From contig CAXEFP010000908.1 of assembly GCA_963995525.1 (NCBI GenBank), positions 186,001-250,000 of the forward strand: DNA of 64,000 nucleotides. The letters are read 5' to 3'. The position numbers were made by a program, and so were the translations under genes. Shown one piece after another: positions 37,801 to 52,800 of this stretch (within the stretch, counting starts at the first letter, position 1; the number at the start of each line of letters is the position of its first letter). This stretch comes from Escarpia spicata (lineage: Eukaryota > Annelida > Polychaeta > Sabellida > Siboglinidae). The notes beneath the pieces are model-generated. The model was not told the DNA's origin. It searched no databases and saw only the letters and a program-made list of their open reading frames with translations.

Positions 37801-39740
37801 TAAAGCAGCAGTACATTCAGTACTCACGAGACAAACATGTCCCATGTCAAAATGTTCGAAAAAAATTAATGCATATCACAGCAAAACGGTATTTGTAGTG
37901 CACTTTTTTCGGCGGAAGGATCCTTAATGTGGTCTTATCCCAAATAGATGATTTGCATGTTACAAATCTTCACGAAGGCTAGATTGATATCAAGCTACAC
38001 ACATAACTAGATTAACCCCAAATGGGAATGCATGTTACCGTTTTATCCCCGTCACGTAAGTTACAAGAACATATTACGTAAGTTATAGGTGTGAAAACTC
38101 ATCCCCATTTGATGTTTTATCTTGTCTAAAGCAGCAGTACATTCAGTACTCACGAGACAAACATGTCCCATGTCAAAATGTTCGAAAAAAATTAATGCAT
38201 ATCACAGCAAAACGGTATTTGTAGTGCACTTTTTTCGGCGGAAGGATCCTTAATGTGGTCTTACCCCAAATATATGTTTTGCTTGTTACAAATCTTCACG
38301 AAGGCTAGATTGATATCAAGCTACACACATAACTAGATTAACCCCAAATGGGAATGCATGTTACCGTTTTATCCCCGTCACGTAAGTTACAAGAACATAT
38401 TACGTAAGTTATAGGTGTGAAAACTCATCCCCATTTGAAGTTTTTTCTTGTCTAAAGCAGCAGTACCTTCAGTACTCACGAGACAAACATGTCCCATATC
38501 AAAGTGTTCGAAAAAAATTAATGCATATCACAGCAAAACGGTATTTGTAATGCACTTTTTTCGGCGGAAGGATATTTAATGTGGTCTTACCCCAAATAGA
38601 TGTTTTGCATGTTACAAATCTTCACGAAGGCTAGATTGATATCAAGCTACACACATAACTAGATTAACCCCAAATGGGAATGCATGTTACCGTTTTATCC
38701 CCGTCACGTAAGTTACAAGAACATATTACGTAAGTTATAGGTGTGAAAACTCATCCCCATTTGATGTTTTATCTTGTCTAAAGCAGCAGTACATTCAGTA
38801 CTCACGAGACAAACATGTCCCATGTCAAAATGTTCGAAAACAATTAATGCATATCACAGCAAAACGGTATTTGTAGTGCACTTTTTTCGGCGGAAGGATC
38901 CTTAATGTGGTCTTACCCCAAATAGATGTTTTGCATGTTACAAATCTTCACGAAGGCTAGATTGATATCAAGCTACACACATAACTAGATTAATCACAAA
39001 TGGGAATGCATGTTACCGTTCTATCTCCGTCACGTAAGTTACAAGAACATATTACGTAAGTTATAGGTGTGAAAACTAATCCCCATTTGAAGTTTTTTCT
39101 TATCTAAAGCAGCAGTACATTCAGTACTCACGAGACAAACATGTCCCATGTCAAAGTGTTCGAAAAAAATTAATGCATATCACAGCAAAACGGTATTTGT
39201 AGTGCACTTTTTTCGGCGGAAGGATCCATAATGTGGTCTTATCCCAAATAGATGATTTGCATGTTACAAATCTTCACGAAGGCTAGATTGATATCAAGCT
39301 ACACACATAACTAGATTAACCCCAAATGGGAATGCATGTTACCGTTTTATCCCCGTCACGTAAGTTACAAGAACATATTACGTAAGTTATAGGTGTGAAA
39401 ACTCATCCCCATTTGATGTTTTATCTTGTCTAAAGCAGCAGTACATTCAGTACTCACGAGACAAACATGTCCCATGTCAAAATGTTCGAAAAAAATTAAT
39501 GCATATCACAGCAAAACGGTATTTGTAGTGCACTTTTTTCGGCGGAAGGATCATTACTGTGGTCTTACCCCAAATAGATGTTTTGCATGTTACAAATCTT
39601 CACGAAGGCTAGATTGATATCAAGCTACACACATAACTAGATTAACCCCAAATGGGAATGCATGTTACCGTTTTATCCCCGTCACGTAAGTTACAAGAAC
39701 ATATTACGTAAGTTATAGGTGTGAAAACTCATCCCCATTT
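34851..39740. repeat. 8-, 6- and 7-monomer spaced units marked by a variant a monomer
   Basis: An a subtype with GGATCATTACTG (BamHI site lost) occurs at 34851, 37459, 39415 and 41697, spaced 2608, 1956 and 2282 bp (8, 6 and 7 monomers). Order: a b c d b a e b | a b/d b e b/c d | a. Several b monomers are the AAATATATG subtype (36155, 38111). The changing spacing around one marker is direct evidence of unequal exchange by whole monomers. Confidence 0.82.
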
Positions 39741-42700
39741 GATGTTTTATCTTGTCTAAAGCAGCAGTACATTCAGTACTCACGAGACAAACATGTCCCA
39801 TGTCAAAATGTTCGAAAAAAATTAATGCATATCACAGCAAAACGGTATTTGTAGTGCATTTTTTTCGGCGGAAGGATCCTTAATGTGGTCTTACCCCAAA
39901 TAGATGTTTTGCATGTTACAAATCTTCACGAAGGCTAGATTGATATCAAGCTACACACATAACTAGATTAATCACAAATGGGAATGCATGTTACCGTTCT
40001 ATCTCCGTCACGTAAGTTACAAGAACATATTACGTAAGTTATAGGTGTGAAAACTAATCCCCATTTGAAGTTTTTTCTTATCTAAAGCAGCAGTACATTC
40101 AATACTCACGAGACAAACATGTCCCATGTCAAAGTGTTCGAAAAAAATTAATGCATATCACAGCAAAACGGTATTTGTAGTGCACTTTTTTCGGCGGAAG
40201 GATCCTTAATGTGGTCTTATCCCAAATAGATGATTTGCATGTTACAAATCTTCACGAAGGCTAGATTGATATCAAGCTACACACATAACTAGATTAACCC
40301 CAAATGGGAATGCATGTTACCGTTTTATCCCCGTCACGTAAGTTACAAGAACATATTACGTAAGTTATAGGTGTGAAAACTCATCCCCATTTGATGTTTT
40401 ATCTTGTCTAAAGCAGCAGTACATTCAGTACTCACGAGACAAACATGTCCCATGTCAAAATGTTCGAAAAAAATTAATGCATATCACAGCAAAACGGTAT
40501 TTGTAGTGCACTTTTTTCGGCGGAAGGATCCTTAATGTGGTCTTACCCCAAATATATGTTTTGCATGTTACAAATCTTCACGAAGGCTAGATTGATATCA
40601 ATCTACACACATAACTAGATTAACCCCAAATGGGAATGCATGTTACCGTTTTATCCCCGTCACGTAAGTTACAAGAACATATTACGTAAGTTATAGGTGT
40701 GAAAACTCATCCCCATTTGATGTTTTATCTTGTCTAAAGCAGCAGTACATTCAGTACTCACGAGACAAACATGTCCCATGTCAAAATGTTCGAAAAAAAG
40801 TAATGCATATCACAGCAAAACGGTATTTGTAGTGCACTTTTTTCGGCGGAAGGATCCTTAATGTGGTCTTACCCCAAATAGATGTTTTGCATGTTACAAA
40901 TCTTCACGAAGGCTAGATTGATATCAAGCTACACACATAACTAGATTAACCCCAAATGGGAATGCATGTTACCGTTTTATCCCCGTCACGTAAGTTACAA
41001 GAACATATTACGTAAGTTATAGGTGTGAAAACTCATCCCCATTTGAAGTTTTTTCTTGTCTAAAGCAGCAGTACCTTCAGTACTCACGAGACAAACATGT
41101 CCCATATCAAAGTGTTCGAAAAAAATTAATGCATATCACAGCAAAACGGTATTTGTAATGCACTTTTTTCGGCGGAAGGATATTTAATGTGGTCTTACCC
41201 CAAATAGATGTTTTGCATGTTACAAATCTTCACGAAGGCTAGATTGATATCAAGCTACACACATAACTAGATTAACCCCAAATGGGAATGCATGTTACCG
41301 TTTTATCCCCGTCACGTAAGTTACAAGAACATATTACGTAAGTTATAGGTGTGAAAACTCATCCCCATTTGATGTTTTATCTTGTGTAAAGCAGCAGTAC
41401 ATTCAGTACTCACGAGACAAACATGTCCCATGTCAAAATGTTCGAAAAAAATTAATGCATATCACAGCAAAACGGTATTTGTAGTGCACTTTTTTCGGCG
41501 GAAGGATCCTTAATGTGGTCTTACCCCAAATAGATGTTTTGCATGTTACAAATCTTCACGAAGGCTAGATTGATATCAAGCTACACACATAACTAGATTA
41601 ACCCCAAATGGGAATGCATGTTACCGTTTTATCCCCGTCACGTAAGTTACAAGAACATATTACGTAAGTTATAGGTGTGAAAACTCATCCCCATTTGATG
41701 TTTTATCTTGTCTAAAGCAGCAGTACATTCAGTACTCACGAGACAAACATGTCCCATGTCAAAATGTTCGAAAAAAATTAATGCATATCACAGCAAAACG
41801 GTATTTGTAGTGCACTTTTTTCGGCGGAAGGATCATTACTGTGGTCTTACCCCAAATAGATGTTTTGCATGTTACAAATCTTCACGAAGGCTAGATTGAT
41901 ATCAAGCTACACACATAACTAGATTAACCCCAAATGGGAATGCATGTTACCGTTTTATCCCCGTCACGTAAGTTACAAGAACATATTACGTAAGTTATAG
42001 GTGTGAAAACTCATCCCCATTTGATGTTTTATCTTGTCTAAAGCAGCAGTACATTCAGTACTCACGAGACAAACATGTCCCATGTCAAAATGTTCGAAAA
42101 AAATTAATGCATATCACAGCAAAACGGTATTTGTAGTGCATTTTTTTCGGCGGAAGGATCCTTAATGTGGTCTTACCCCAAATAGATGTTTTGCATGTTA
42201 CAAATCTTCACGAAGGCTAGATTGATATCAAGCTACACACATAACTAGATTAATCACAAATGGGAATGCATGTTACCGTTCTATCTCCGTCACGTAAGTT
42301 ACAAGAACATATTACGTAAGTTATAGGTGTGAAAACTAATCCCCATTTGAAGTTTTTTCTTATCTAAAGCAGCAGTACATTCAATACTCACGAGACAAAC
42401 ATGTCCCATGTCAAAGTGTTCGAAACAAATTAATGCATATCACAGCAAAACGGTATTTGTAGTGCACTTTTTTCGGCGGAAGGATCCTTAATGTGGTCTT
42501 ATCCCAAATAGATGATTTGCATGTTACAAATCTTCACGAAGGCTAGATTGATATCAAGCTACACACATAACTAGATTAACCCCAAATGGGAATGCATGTT
42601 ACCGTTTTATCCCCGTCACGTAAGTTACAAGAACATATTACGTAAGTTATAGGTGTGAAAACTCATCCCCATTTGATGTTTTATCTTGTCTAAAGCAGCA

Positions 42701-43978
42701 GTACATTCAGTACTCACGAGACAAACATGTCCCATGTCAAAATGTTCGAAAAAAATTAATGCATATCACAGCAAAACGGTATTTGTAGTGCACTTTTTTC
42801 GGCGGAAGGATCCTTAATGTGGTCTTACCCCAAATATATGTTTTGCATGTTACAAATCTTCACGAAGGCTAGATTGATATCAATCTACACACATAACTAG
42901 ATTAACCCCAAATGGGAATGCATGTTACCGTTTTATCCCCGTCACGTAAGTTACAAGAACATATTACGTAAGTTATAGGTGTGAAAACTCATCCCCATTT
43001 GATGTTTTATCTTGTCTAAAGCAGCAGTACATTCAGTACTCACGAGACAAACATGTCCCATGTCAAAATGTTCGAAAAAAAGTAATGCATATCACAGCAA
43101 AACGGTATTTGTAGTGCACTTTTTTCGGCGGAAGGATCCTTAATGTGGTCTTACCCCAAATAGATGTTTTGCATGTTACAAATCTTCACGAAGGCTAGAT
43201 TGATATCAAGCTACACACATAACTAGATTAACCCCAAATGGGAATGCATGTTACCGTTTTATCCCCGTCACGTAAGTTACAAGAACATATTACGTAAGTT
43301 ATAGGTGTGAAAACTCATCCCCATTTGAAGTTTTTTCTTGTCTAAAGCAGCAGTACCTTCAGTACTCACGAGACAAACATGTCCCATATCAAAGTGTTCG
43401 AAAAAAATTAATGCATATCACAGCAAAACGGTATTTGTAATGCACTTTTTTCGGCGGAAGGATATTTAATGTGGTCTTACCCCAAATAGATGTTTTGCAT
43501 GTTACAAATCTTCACGAAGGCTAGATTGATATCAAGCTACACACATAACTAGATTAACCCCAAATGGGAATGCATGTTACCGTTTTATCCCCGTCACGTA
43601 AGTTACAAGAACATATTACGTAAGTTATAGGTGTGAAAACTCATCCCCATTTGATGTTTTATCTTGTGTAAAGCAGCAGTACATTCAGTACTCACGAGAC
43701 AAACATGTCCCATGTCAAAATGTTCGAAAAAAATTAATGCATATCACAGCAAAACGGTATTTGTAGTGCACTTTTTTCGGCGGAAGGATCCTTAATGTGG
43801 TCTTACCCCAAATAGATGTTTTGCATGTTACAAATCTTCACGAAGGCTAGATTGATATCAAGCTACACACATAACTAGATTAACCCCAAATGGGAATGCA
43901 TGTTACCGTTTTATCCCCGTCACGTAAGTTACAAGAACATATTACGTAAGTTATAGGTGTGAAAACTCATCCCCATTT
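39741..43978. repeat. Tandem 7-monomer duplication b/c d b b e b a (2282 bp)
   Basis: Copy 1 starts at 39741 and copy 2 at 42023; copy 2 matches for its first six monomers. Shared private variants 2282 bp apart are GCATTTTTTT in b/c, CATTCAATACTC in d (40067, 42349), ATCAATCTACAC in b (40393, 42675), AAAAAAAGTAATGC in b (40719, 43001) and CTTGTGTAAAG in b (41371, 43653). One difference is CGAAACAAATT in the d of copy 2. The sharing of so many private changes shows a recent duplication. Confidence 0.92.
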
Positions 43979-46900
43979 GATGTTTTATCTTGTCTAAAGC
44001 AGCAGTACATTCAGTACTCACGAGACAAACATGTCCCATGTCAAAATGTTCAAAAAAAATTAATGCATATCACAGCAAAACGGTATTTGTAGTGCACTTT
44101 TTTCGGCGGAAGGATCCTTAATGTGGTCTTACCCCAAATAGATGTTTTGCATGTTACAAATCTTCACGAAGGCTAGATTGATATCAAGCTACACACATAA
44201 CTAGATTAACCCCAAATGGGAATGCATGTTACCGTTTTATCCCCGTCACGTAAGTTACAAGAACATATTACGTAAGTTATAGGTATGAAAACTCATCCCC
44301 ATTTGAAGTTTTTTCTTGTCTAAAGCAGCAGTACCTTCAGTACTCACGAGACAAACATGTCCCATATAAAAGTATTCGAAAAAAATTAATGCATATCACA
44401 GCAAAACGGTATTTGTAGTGCACTTTTTTCGGCGGAAGGATCTTTAATGTGGTCTTACCCCAAATAGATGTTATGCATGTTACAAATCTTCACGAAGGCT
44501 AGATTGATATCAAGCTACACACATAACTAGATTAATCACAAATGGGAATGCATGTTACCGTTCTATCTCCGTCACGTAAGTTACAAGAACATATTACGTA
44601 AGTTATAGGTGTGAAAACTAATCCCCATTTGAAGTTTTTTCTTATCTAAAGCAGCAGTACATTCAGTACTCAAGAGACAAACATGTCCCATATCAAAGTG
44701 TTCGAAAAAAATTAATGCATATCACAGCAAAACGGTATTTGTAGTGCTCTTTTTTCGGCGGAAGGATCCTTAATGTGGTCTTATCCCAAATAGATGATTT
44801 GCATGTTACAAATCTTCACGAAGGCTAGATTGATATCAAGCTACACACATAACTAGATTAACCCCAAATGGGAATGCATGTTACCGTTTTATCCCCGTCA
44901 CGTAAGTTACAAGAACATATTACGTAAGTTATAGGTGTGAAAACTCATCCCCATTTGATGTTTTATCTTGTCTAAAGCAGCAGTACATTCAGTACTCACG
45001 AGACAAACATGTCCCATGTCAAAATGTTCGAAAAAAATTAATGCATATCACAGCAAAACGGTATTTGTAGTGCACTTTTTTCGGTGGAAGGATCCTTACT
45101 GTGGTCTTACCCCAAATAGATGTTTTGCATGTTACAAATCTTCACGAAGGCTAGATTGATATCAAGCTACACACATAACTAGATTAACCCCAAATGGGAA
45201 TGCATGTTACCGTTTTATCCCCGTCACGTAAGTTACAAGAACATATTACGTAAGTTATAGGTGTGAAAACTCATCCCCATTTGATGTTTTATCTTGTCTA
45301 AAGCAGCAGTACATTCAGTACTCACAAGACAAACATGTCCCATGTCAAAATGTTCGAAAAAAATTAATGCATATCACAGCAAAACGGTATTTGTAGTGCA
45401 CTTTTTTCGGCGGAAGGATCCTTAATGTGGTCTTACCCCAAATATATGTTTTGCATGTTACAAATCTTCACGAAGGCTAGATTGATATCAAGCTACACAC
45501 ATAACTAGATTAACACCAAATGGGAATGCATGTTACCGTTTTATCCCCGTCACGTAAGTTACAAGAACATATTACGTAAGTTATAGGTATGAAAACTCAT
45601 CCCCATTTGAAGTTTTTTCTTGTCTAAAGCAGCAGTACCTTCAGTACTCACGAGACAAACATGTCCCATATAAAAGTGTTCGAAAAAAATTAATGCATAT
45701 CACAGCAAAACGGTATTTGTAGTGCACTTTTTTCGGCGGAAGGATCTTTAATGTGGTCTTACCCCAAATAGATGTTATGCATGTTACAAATCTTCACGAA
45801 GGCTAGATTGATATCAAGCTACACACATAACTAGATTAATCACAAATGGGAATGCATGTTACCGTTCTATCTCCGTCACGTAAGTTACAAGAACATATTA
45901 CGTAAGTTATAGGTGTGAAAACTAATCCCCATTTGAAGTTTTTTCTTATCTAAAGCAGCAGTACATTCAGTACTCACGAGACAAACATGTCCCATGTCAA
46001 AGTGTTCGAAAAAAATTAATGCATATCACAGCAAAACGGTATTTGTAGTGCACTTTTTTCGGCGGAAGGATCCTTAATGTGGTCTTATCCCAAATAGATG
46101 ATTTGCATGTTACAAATCTTCACGAAGGCTAGATTGATATCAAGCTACACACATAACTAGATTAACCCCAAATGGGAATGCATGTTACCGTTTTATCCCC
46201 GTCACGTAAGTTACAAGAACATATTACGTAAGTTATAGGTGTGAAAACTCATCCCCATTTGAAGTTTTTTCTTGTCTAAAGCAGCAGTACCTTCAGTACT
46301 CACGAGACAAACATGTCCCATATCAAAGTGTTCGAAAAAAATTAATGCATATCACAGCAAAACGGTATTTGTAATGCACTTTTTTCGGCGGAAGGATATT
46401 TAATGTGGTCTTACCACAAATAGATGTTTTGCATGTTACAAATCTTCACGAAGGCTAGATTGATATCAAGCTACACACATAACTAGATTAACCCCAAATG
46501 GGAATGCATGTTACCGTTTTATCCCCGTCACGTAAGTTACAAGAACATATTACGTAAGTTATAGGTGTGAAAACTCATCCCCATTTGATGTTTTATCTTG
46601 TCTAAAGCAGCAGTACATTCAGTACTCACGAGACAAACATGTCCCATGTCAAAATGTTCGAAAAAAATTAATGCATATCACAGCAAAACGGTATTTGTAG
46701 TGCACTTTTTTCGGCGGAAGGATCCTTACTGTGGTCTTACCCCAAATAGATGTTTTGCATGTTACAAATCTTCACGAAGGCTAGATTGATATCAAGCTAC
46801 ACACATAACTAGATTAACCCCAAATGGGAATGCATGTTACCGTTTTATCCCCGTCACGTAAGTTACAAGAACATATTACGTAAGTTATAGGTGTGAAAAC

Positions 46901-49846
46901 TCATCCCCATTTGATGTTTTATCTTGTCTAAAGCAGCAGTACATTCAGTACTCACGAGACAAACATGTCCCATGTCAAAATGTTCAAAAAAAATTAATGC
47001 ATATCACAGCAAAACGGTATTTGTAGTGCACTTTTTTCGGCGGAAGGATCCTTAATGTGGTCTTACCCCAAATAGATGTTTTGCATGTTACAAATCTTCA
47101 CGAAGGCTAGATTGATATCAAGCTACACACATAACTAGATTAACCCCAAATGGGAATGCATGTTACCGTTTTATCCCCGTCACGTAAGTTACAAGAACAT
47201 ATTACGTAAGTTATAGGTATGAAAACTCATCCCCATTTGAAGTTTTTTCTTGTCTAAAGCAGCAGTACCTTCAGTACTCACGAGACAAACATGTCCCATA
47301 TAAAAGTATTCGAAAAAAATTAATGCATATCACAGCAAAACGGTATTTGTAGTGCACTTTTTTCGGCGGAAGGATCTTTAATGTGGTCTTACCCCAAATA
47401 GATGTTATGCATGTTACAAATCTTCACGAAGGCTAGATTGATATCAAGCTACACACATAACTAGATTAATCACAAATGGGAATGCATGTTACCGTTCTAT
47501 CTCCGTCACGTAAGTTACAAGAACATATTACGTAAGTTATAGGTGTGAAAACTAATCCCCATTTGAAGTTTTTTCTTATCTAAAGCAGCAGTACATTCAG
47601 TACTCAAGAGACAAACATGTCCCATGTCAAAGTGTTCGAAAAAAATTAATGCATATCACAGCAAAACGGTATTTGTAGTGCTCTTTTTTCGGCGGAAGGA
47701 TCCTTAATGTGGTCTTATCCCAAATAGATGATTTGCATGTTACAAATCTTCACGAAGGCTAGATTGATATCAAGCTACACACATAACTAGATTAACCCCA
47801 AATGGGAATGCATGTTACCGTTTTATCCCCGTCACGTAAGTTACAAGAACATATTACGTAAGTTATAGGTGTGAAAACTCATCCCCATTTGATGTTTTAT
47901 CTTGTCTAAAGCAGCAGTACATTCAGTACTCACGAGACAAACATGTCCCATGTCAAAATGTTCGAAAAAAATTAATGCATATCACAGCAAAACGGTATTT
48001 GTAGTGCACTTTTTTCGGTGGAAGGATCCTTACTGTGGTCTTACCCCAAATAGATGTTTTGCATGTTACAAATCTTCACGAAGGCTAGATTGATATCAAG
48101 CTACACACATAACTAGATTAACCCCAAATGGGAATGCATGTTACCGTTTTATCCCCGTCACGTAAGTTACAAGAACATATTACGTAAGTTATAGGTGTGA
48201 AAACTCATCCCCATTTGATGTTTTATCTTGTCTAAAGCAGCAGTACATTCAGTACTCACAAGACAAACATGTCCCATGTCAAAATGTTCGAAAAAAATTA
48301 ATGCATATCACAGCAAAACGGTATTTGTAGTGCACTTTTTTCGGCGGAAGGATCCTTAATGTGGTCTTACCCCAAATATATGTTTTGCATGTTACAAATC
48401 TTCACGAAGGCTAGATTGATATCAAGCTACACACATAACTAGATTAACACCAAATGGGAATGCATGTTACCGTTTTATCCCCGTCACGTAAGTTACAAGA
48501 ACATATTACGTAAGTTATAGGTATGAAAACTCATCCCCATTTGAAGTTTTTTCTTGTCTAAAGCAGCAGTACCTTCAGTACTCACGAGACAAACATGTCC
48601 CATATAAAAGTGTTCGAAAAAAATTAATGCATATCACAGCAAAACGGTATTTGTAGTGCACTTTTTTCGGCGGAAGGATCTTTAATGTGGTCTTACCCCA
48701 AATAGATGTTATGCATGTTACAAATCTTCACGAAGGCTAGATTGATATCAAGCTACACACATAACTAGATTAATCACAAATGGGAATGCATGTTACCGTT
48801 CTATCTCCGTCACGTAAGTTACAAGAACATATTACGTAAGTTATAGGTGTGAAAACTAATCCCCATTTGAAGTTTTTTCTTATCTAAAGCAGCAGTACAT
48901 TCAGTACTCACGAGACAAACATGTCCCATGTCAAAGTGTTCGAAAAAAATTAATGCATATCACAGCAAAACGGTATTTGTAGTGCACTTTTTTCGGCGGA
49001 AGGATCCTTAATGTGGTCTTATCCCAAATAGATGATTTGCATGTTACAAATCTTCACGAAGGCTAGATTGATATCAAGCTACACACATAACTAGATTAAC
49101 CCCAAATGGGAATGCATGTTACCGTTTTATCCCCGTCACGTAAGTTACAAGAACATATTACGTAAGTTATAGGTGTGAAAACTCATCCCCATTTGAAGTT
49201 TTTTCTTGTCTAAAGCAGCAGTACCTTCAGTACTCACGAGACAAACATGTCCCATATCAAAGTGTTCGAAAAAAATTAATGCATATCACAGCAAAACGGT
49301 ATTTGTAATGCACTTTTTTCGGCGGAAGGATATTTAATGTGGTCTTACCACAAATAGATGTTTTGCATGTTACAAATCTTCACGAAGGCTAGATTGATAT
49401 CAAGCTACACACATAACTAGATTAACCCCAAATGGGAATGCATGTTACCGTTTTATCCCCGTCACGTAAGTTACAAGAACATATTACGTAAGTTATAGGT
49501 GTGAAAACTCATCCCCATTTGATGTTTTATCTTGTCTAAAGCAGCAGTACATTCAGTACTCACGAGACAAACATGTCCCATGTCAAAATGTTCGAAAAAA
49601 ATTAATGCATATCACAGCAAAACGGTATTTGTAGTGCACTTTTTTCGGCGGAAGGATCCTTACTGTGGTCTTACCCCAAATAGATGTTTTGCATGTTACA
49701 AATCTTCACGAAGGCTAGATTGATATCAAGCTACACACATAACTAGATTAACCCCAAATGGGAATGCATGTTACCGTTTTATCCCCGTCACGTAAGTTAC
49801 AAGAACATATTACGTAAGTTATAGGTGTGAAAACTCATCCCCATTT
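43979..49846. repeat. Tandem 9-monomer duplication b c d a b c d e a (2 x 2934 bp)
   Basis: Copy 1 spans 43979-46912 and copy 2 spans 46913-49846. Shared private variants 2934 bp apart: TTCAAAAAAAATT in the first b, CATATAAAAGTATTCG in the first c, CTCAAGAG with GTGCTCTTTTTT in the first d, TTCGGTGGAAGG in the first a, AACACCAAA in the second b, and TTACCACAAA in e. One visible difference is CATATC (copy 1) against CATGTC (copy 2) in the first d. The unit is a pentamer fused to a pentamer that lacks e. Confidence 0.92.
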
Positions 49847-52800
49847 GAAGTTTTTTCTTGTCTAAAGCAGCAGTACCTTCAGTACTCACGAGACAAACAT
49901 GTCCCATATCAAAGTGTTCGAAAAAAATTAATGCATATCACAGCAAAACGGTATTTGTAGTGCACTTTTTTCGGCGGAAGGATCTTTAATGTGGTCTTAC
50001 CCCAAATAGATGTTATGCATGTTACAAATCTTCACGAAGGCTAGATTGATATCAAGCTACACACATAACTAGATTAACCCCAAATGGGAATGCATGTTAC
50101 CGTTTTATCCCCGTCACGTAAGTTACAAGAACATATTACGTAAGTTATAGGTGTGAAAACTCATCCCCATTTGAAGTTTTTTCTTGTCTAAAGCAGCAGT
50201 ACCTTCAGTACTCACGAGACAAACATGTCCCATATCAAAGTGTTCGAAAAAAATTAATGCATATCACAGCAAAACGGTATTTGTAATGCACTTTTTTCGG
50301 CGGAAGGATATTTAATGTGGTCTTACCACAAATAGATGTTTTGCATGTTACAAATCTTCACGAAGGCTAGATTGATATCAAGCTACACACATAACTAGAT
50401 TAACCCCAAATGGGAATGCATGTTACCGTTTTATCCCCGTCACGTAAGTTACAAGAACATATTACGTAAGTTATAGGTGTGAAAACTCATCCCCATTTGA
50501 TGTTTTATCTTGTCTAAAGCAGCAGTACATTCAGTACTCACGAGACAAACATGTCCCATGTCAAAATGTTCGAAAAAAATTAATGCATATCACAGCAAAA
50601 CGGTATTTGTAGTGCACTTTTTTCGGCGGAAGGATCCTTACTGTGGTCTTACCCCAAATAGATGTTTTGCATGTTACAAATCTTCACGAAGGCTAGATTG
50701 ATATCAAGCTACACACATAACTAGATTAACCCCAAATGGGAATGCATGTTACCGTTTTATCCCCGTCACGTAAGTTACAAGAACATATTACGTAAGTTAT
50801 AGGTGTGAAAACTCATCCCCATTTGAAGTTTTTTCTTGTCTAAAGCAGCAGTACCTTCAGTACTCACGAGACAAACATGTCCCATATCAAAGTGTTCGAA
50901 AAAAATTAATGCATATCACAGCAAAACGGTATTTGTAGTGCACTTTTTTCGGCGGAAGGATCTTTAATGTTGTCTTACCCCAAATAGATGTTATGCATGT
51001 TACAAATCTTCACGAAGGCTAGATTGATATCAAGCTACACACATAACTAGATTAATCACAAATGGGAATGCATGTTACCGTTCTATCTCCGTCACGTAAG
51101 TTACAAGAACATATTACGTAAGTTATAGGTGTGAAAACTAATCCCCATTTGAAGTTTTTTCTTATCTAAAGCAGCAGTACATTCAGTACTCAAGAGACAA
51201 ACATGTCCCATGTCAAAGTGTTCGAAAAAAATTAATGCATATCACAGCAAAACGGTATTTGTAGTGCACTTTTTTCGGCGGAAGGATCCTTAATGTGGTC
51301 TTATCCCAAATAGATGATTTGCATGTTACAAATCTTCACGAAGGCTAGATTGATATCAAGCTACACACATAACTAGATTAACCCCAAATGGGAATGCATG
51401 TTACCGTTTTATCCCCGTCACGTAAGTTACAAGAACATATTACGTAAGTTATAGGTGTGAAAACTCATCCCCATTTGAAGTTTTTTCTTGTCTAAAGCAG
51501 CAGTACCTTCAGTACTCACGAGACAAACATGTCCCATATCAAAGTGTTCGAAAAAAATTAATGCATATCACAGCAAAACGGTATTTGTAATGCAATTTTT
51601 TCGGCGGAAGGATATTTAATGTGGTCTTACCCCAAATAGATGTTTTGCATGTTACAAATCTTCACGAAGGCTAGATTGATATCAAGCTACACACATAACT
51701 AGATTAACCCCAAATGGGAATGCATGTTACCGTTTTATCCCCGTCACGTAAGTTACAAGAACATATTACGTAAGTTATAGGTGTGAAAACTCATCCCCAT
51801 TTGATGTTTTATCTTGTCTAAAGCAGCAGTACATTCAGTACTCACGAGACAAACATGTCCCATGTCAAAGTGTTCGAAAAAAATTAATGCATATCACAGC
51901 AAAACGGTATTTGTAGTGCACTTTTTTCGGCGGAAGGATCCTTAATGTGGTCTTATCCCAAATAGATGATTTGCATGTTACAAATCTTCACGAAGGCTAG
52001 ATTGATATCAAGCTACACACATAACTAGATTAACCCCAAATGGGAATGCATGTTACCGTTTTATCCCCGTCACGTAAGTTACAAGAACATATTACGTAAG
52101 TTATAGGTGTGAAAACTCATCCCCATTTGAAGTTTTTTCTTGTCTAAAGCAGCAGTACCTTCAGTACTCACGAGACAAACATGTCCCATATCAAAGTGTT
52201 CGAAAAAAATTAATGCATATCACAGCAAAACGGTATTTGTAATGCACTTTTTTCGGCGGAAGGATATTTAATGTGGTCTTACCCCAAATAGATGTTTTGC
52301 ATGTTACAAATCTTCACGAAGGCTAGATTGATATCAAGCTACACACATAACTAGATTAACCCCAAATGGGAATGCATGTTACCGTTTTATCCCCGTCACG
52401 TAAGTTACAAGAACATATTACGTAAGTTATAGGTGTGAAAACTCATCCCCATTTGAAGTTTTTTCTTGTCTAAAGCAGCAGTACCTTCAGTACTCACGAG
52501 ACAAACATGTCCCATATCAAAGTGTTCGAAAAAAATTAATGCATATCACAGCAAAACGGTATTTGTAGTGCACTTTTTTCGGTGGAAGGATCCTTACTGT
52601 GGTCTTACCCCAAATAGATGTTTTGCATGTTACAAATCTTCACGAAGGCTAGATTGATATCAAGCTACACACATAACTAGATTAACCCCAAATGGGAATG
52701 CATGTTACCGTTTTATCCCCGTCACGTAAGTTACAAGAACATATTACGTAAGTTATAGGTGTGAAAACTCATCCCCATTTGATGTTTTATCTTGTCTAAA

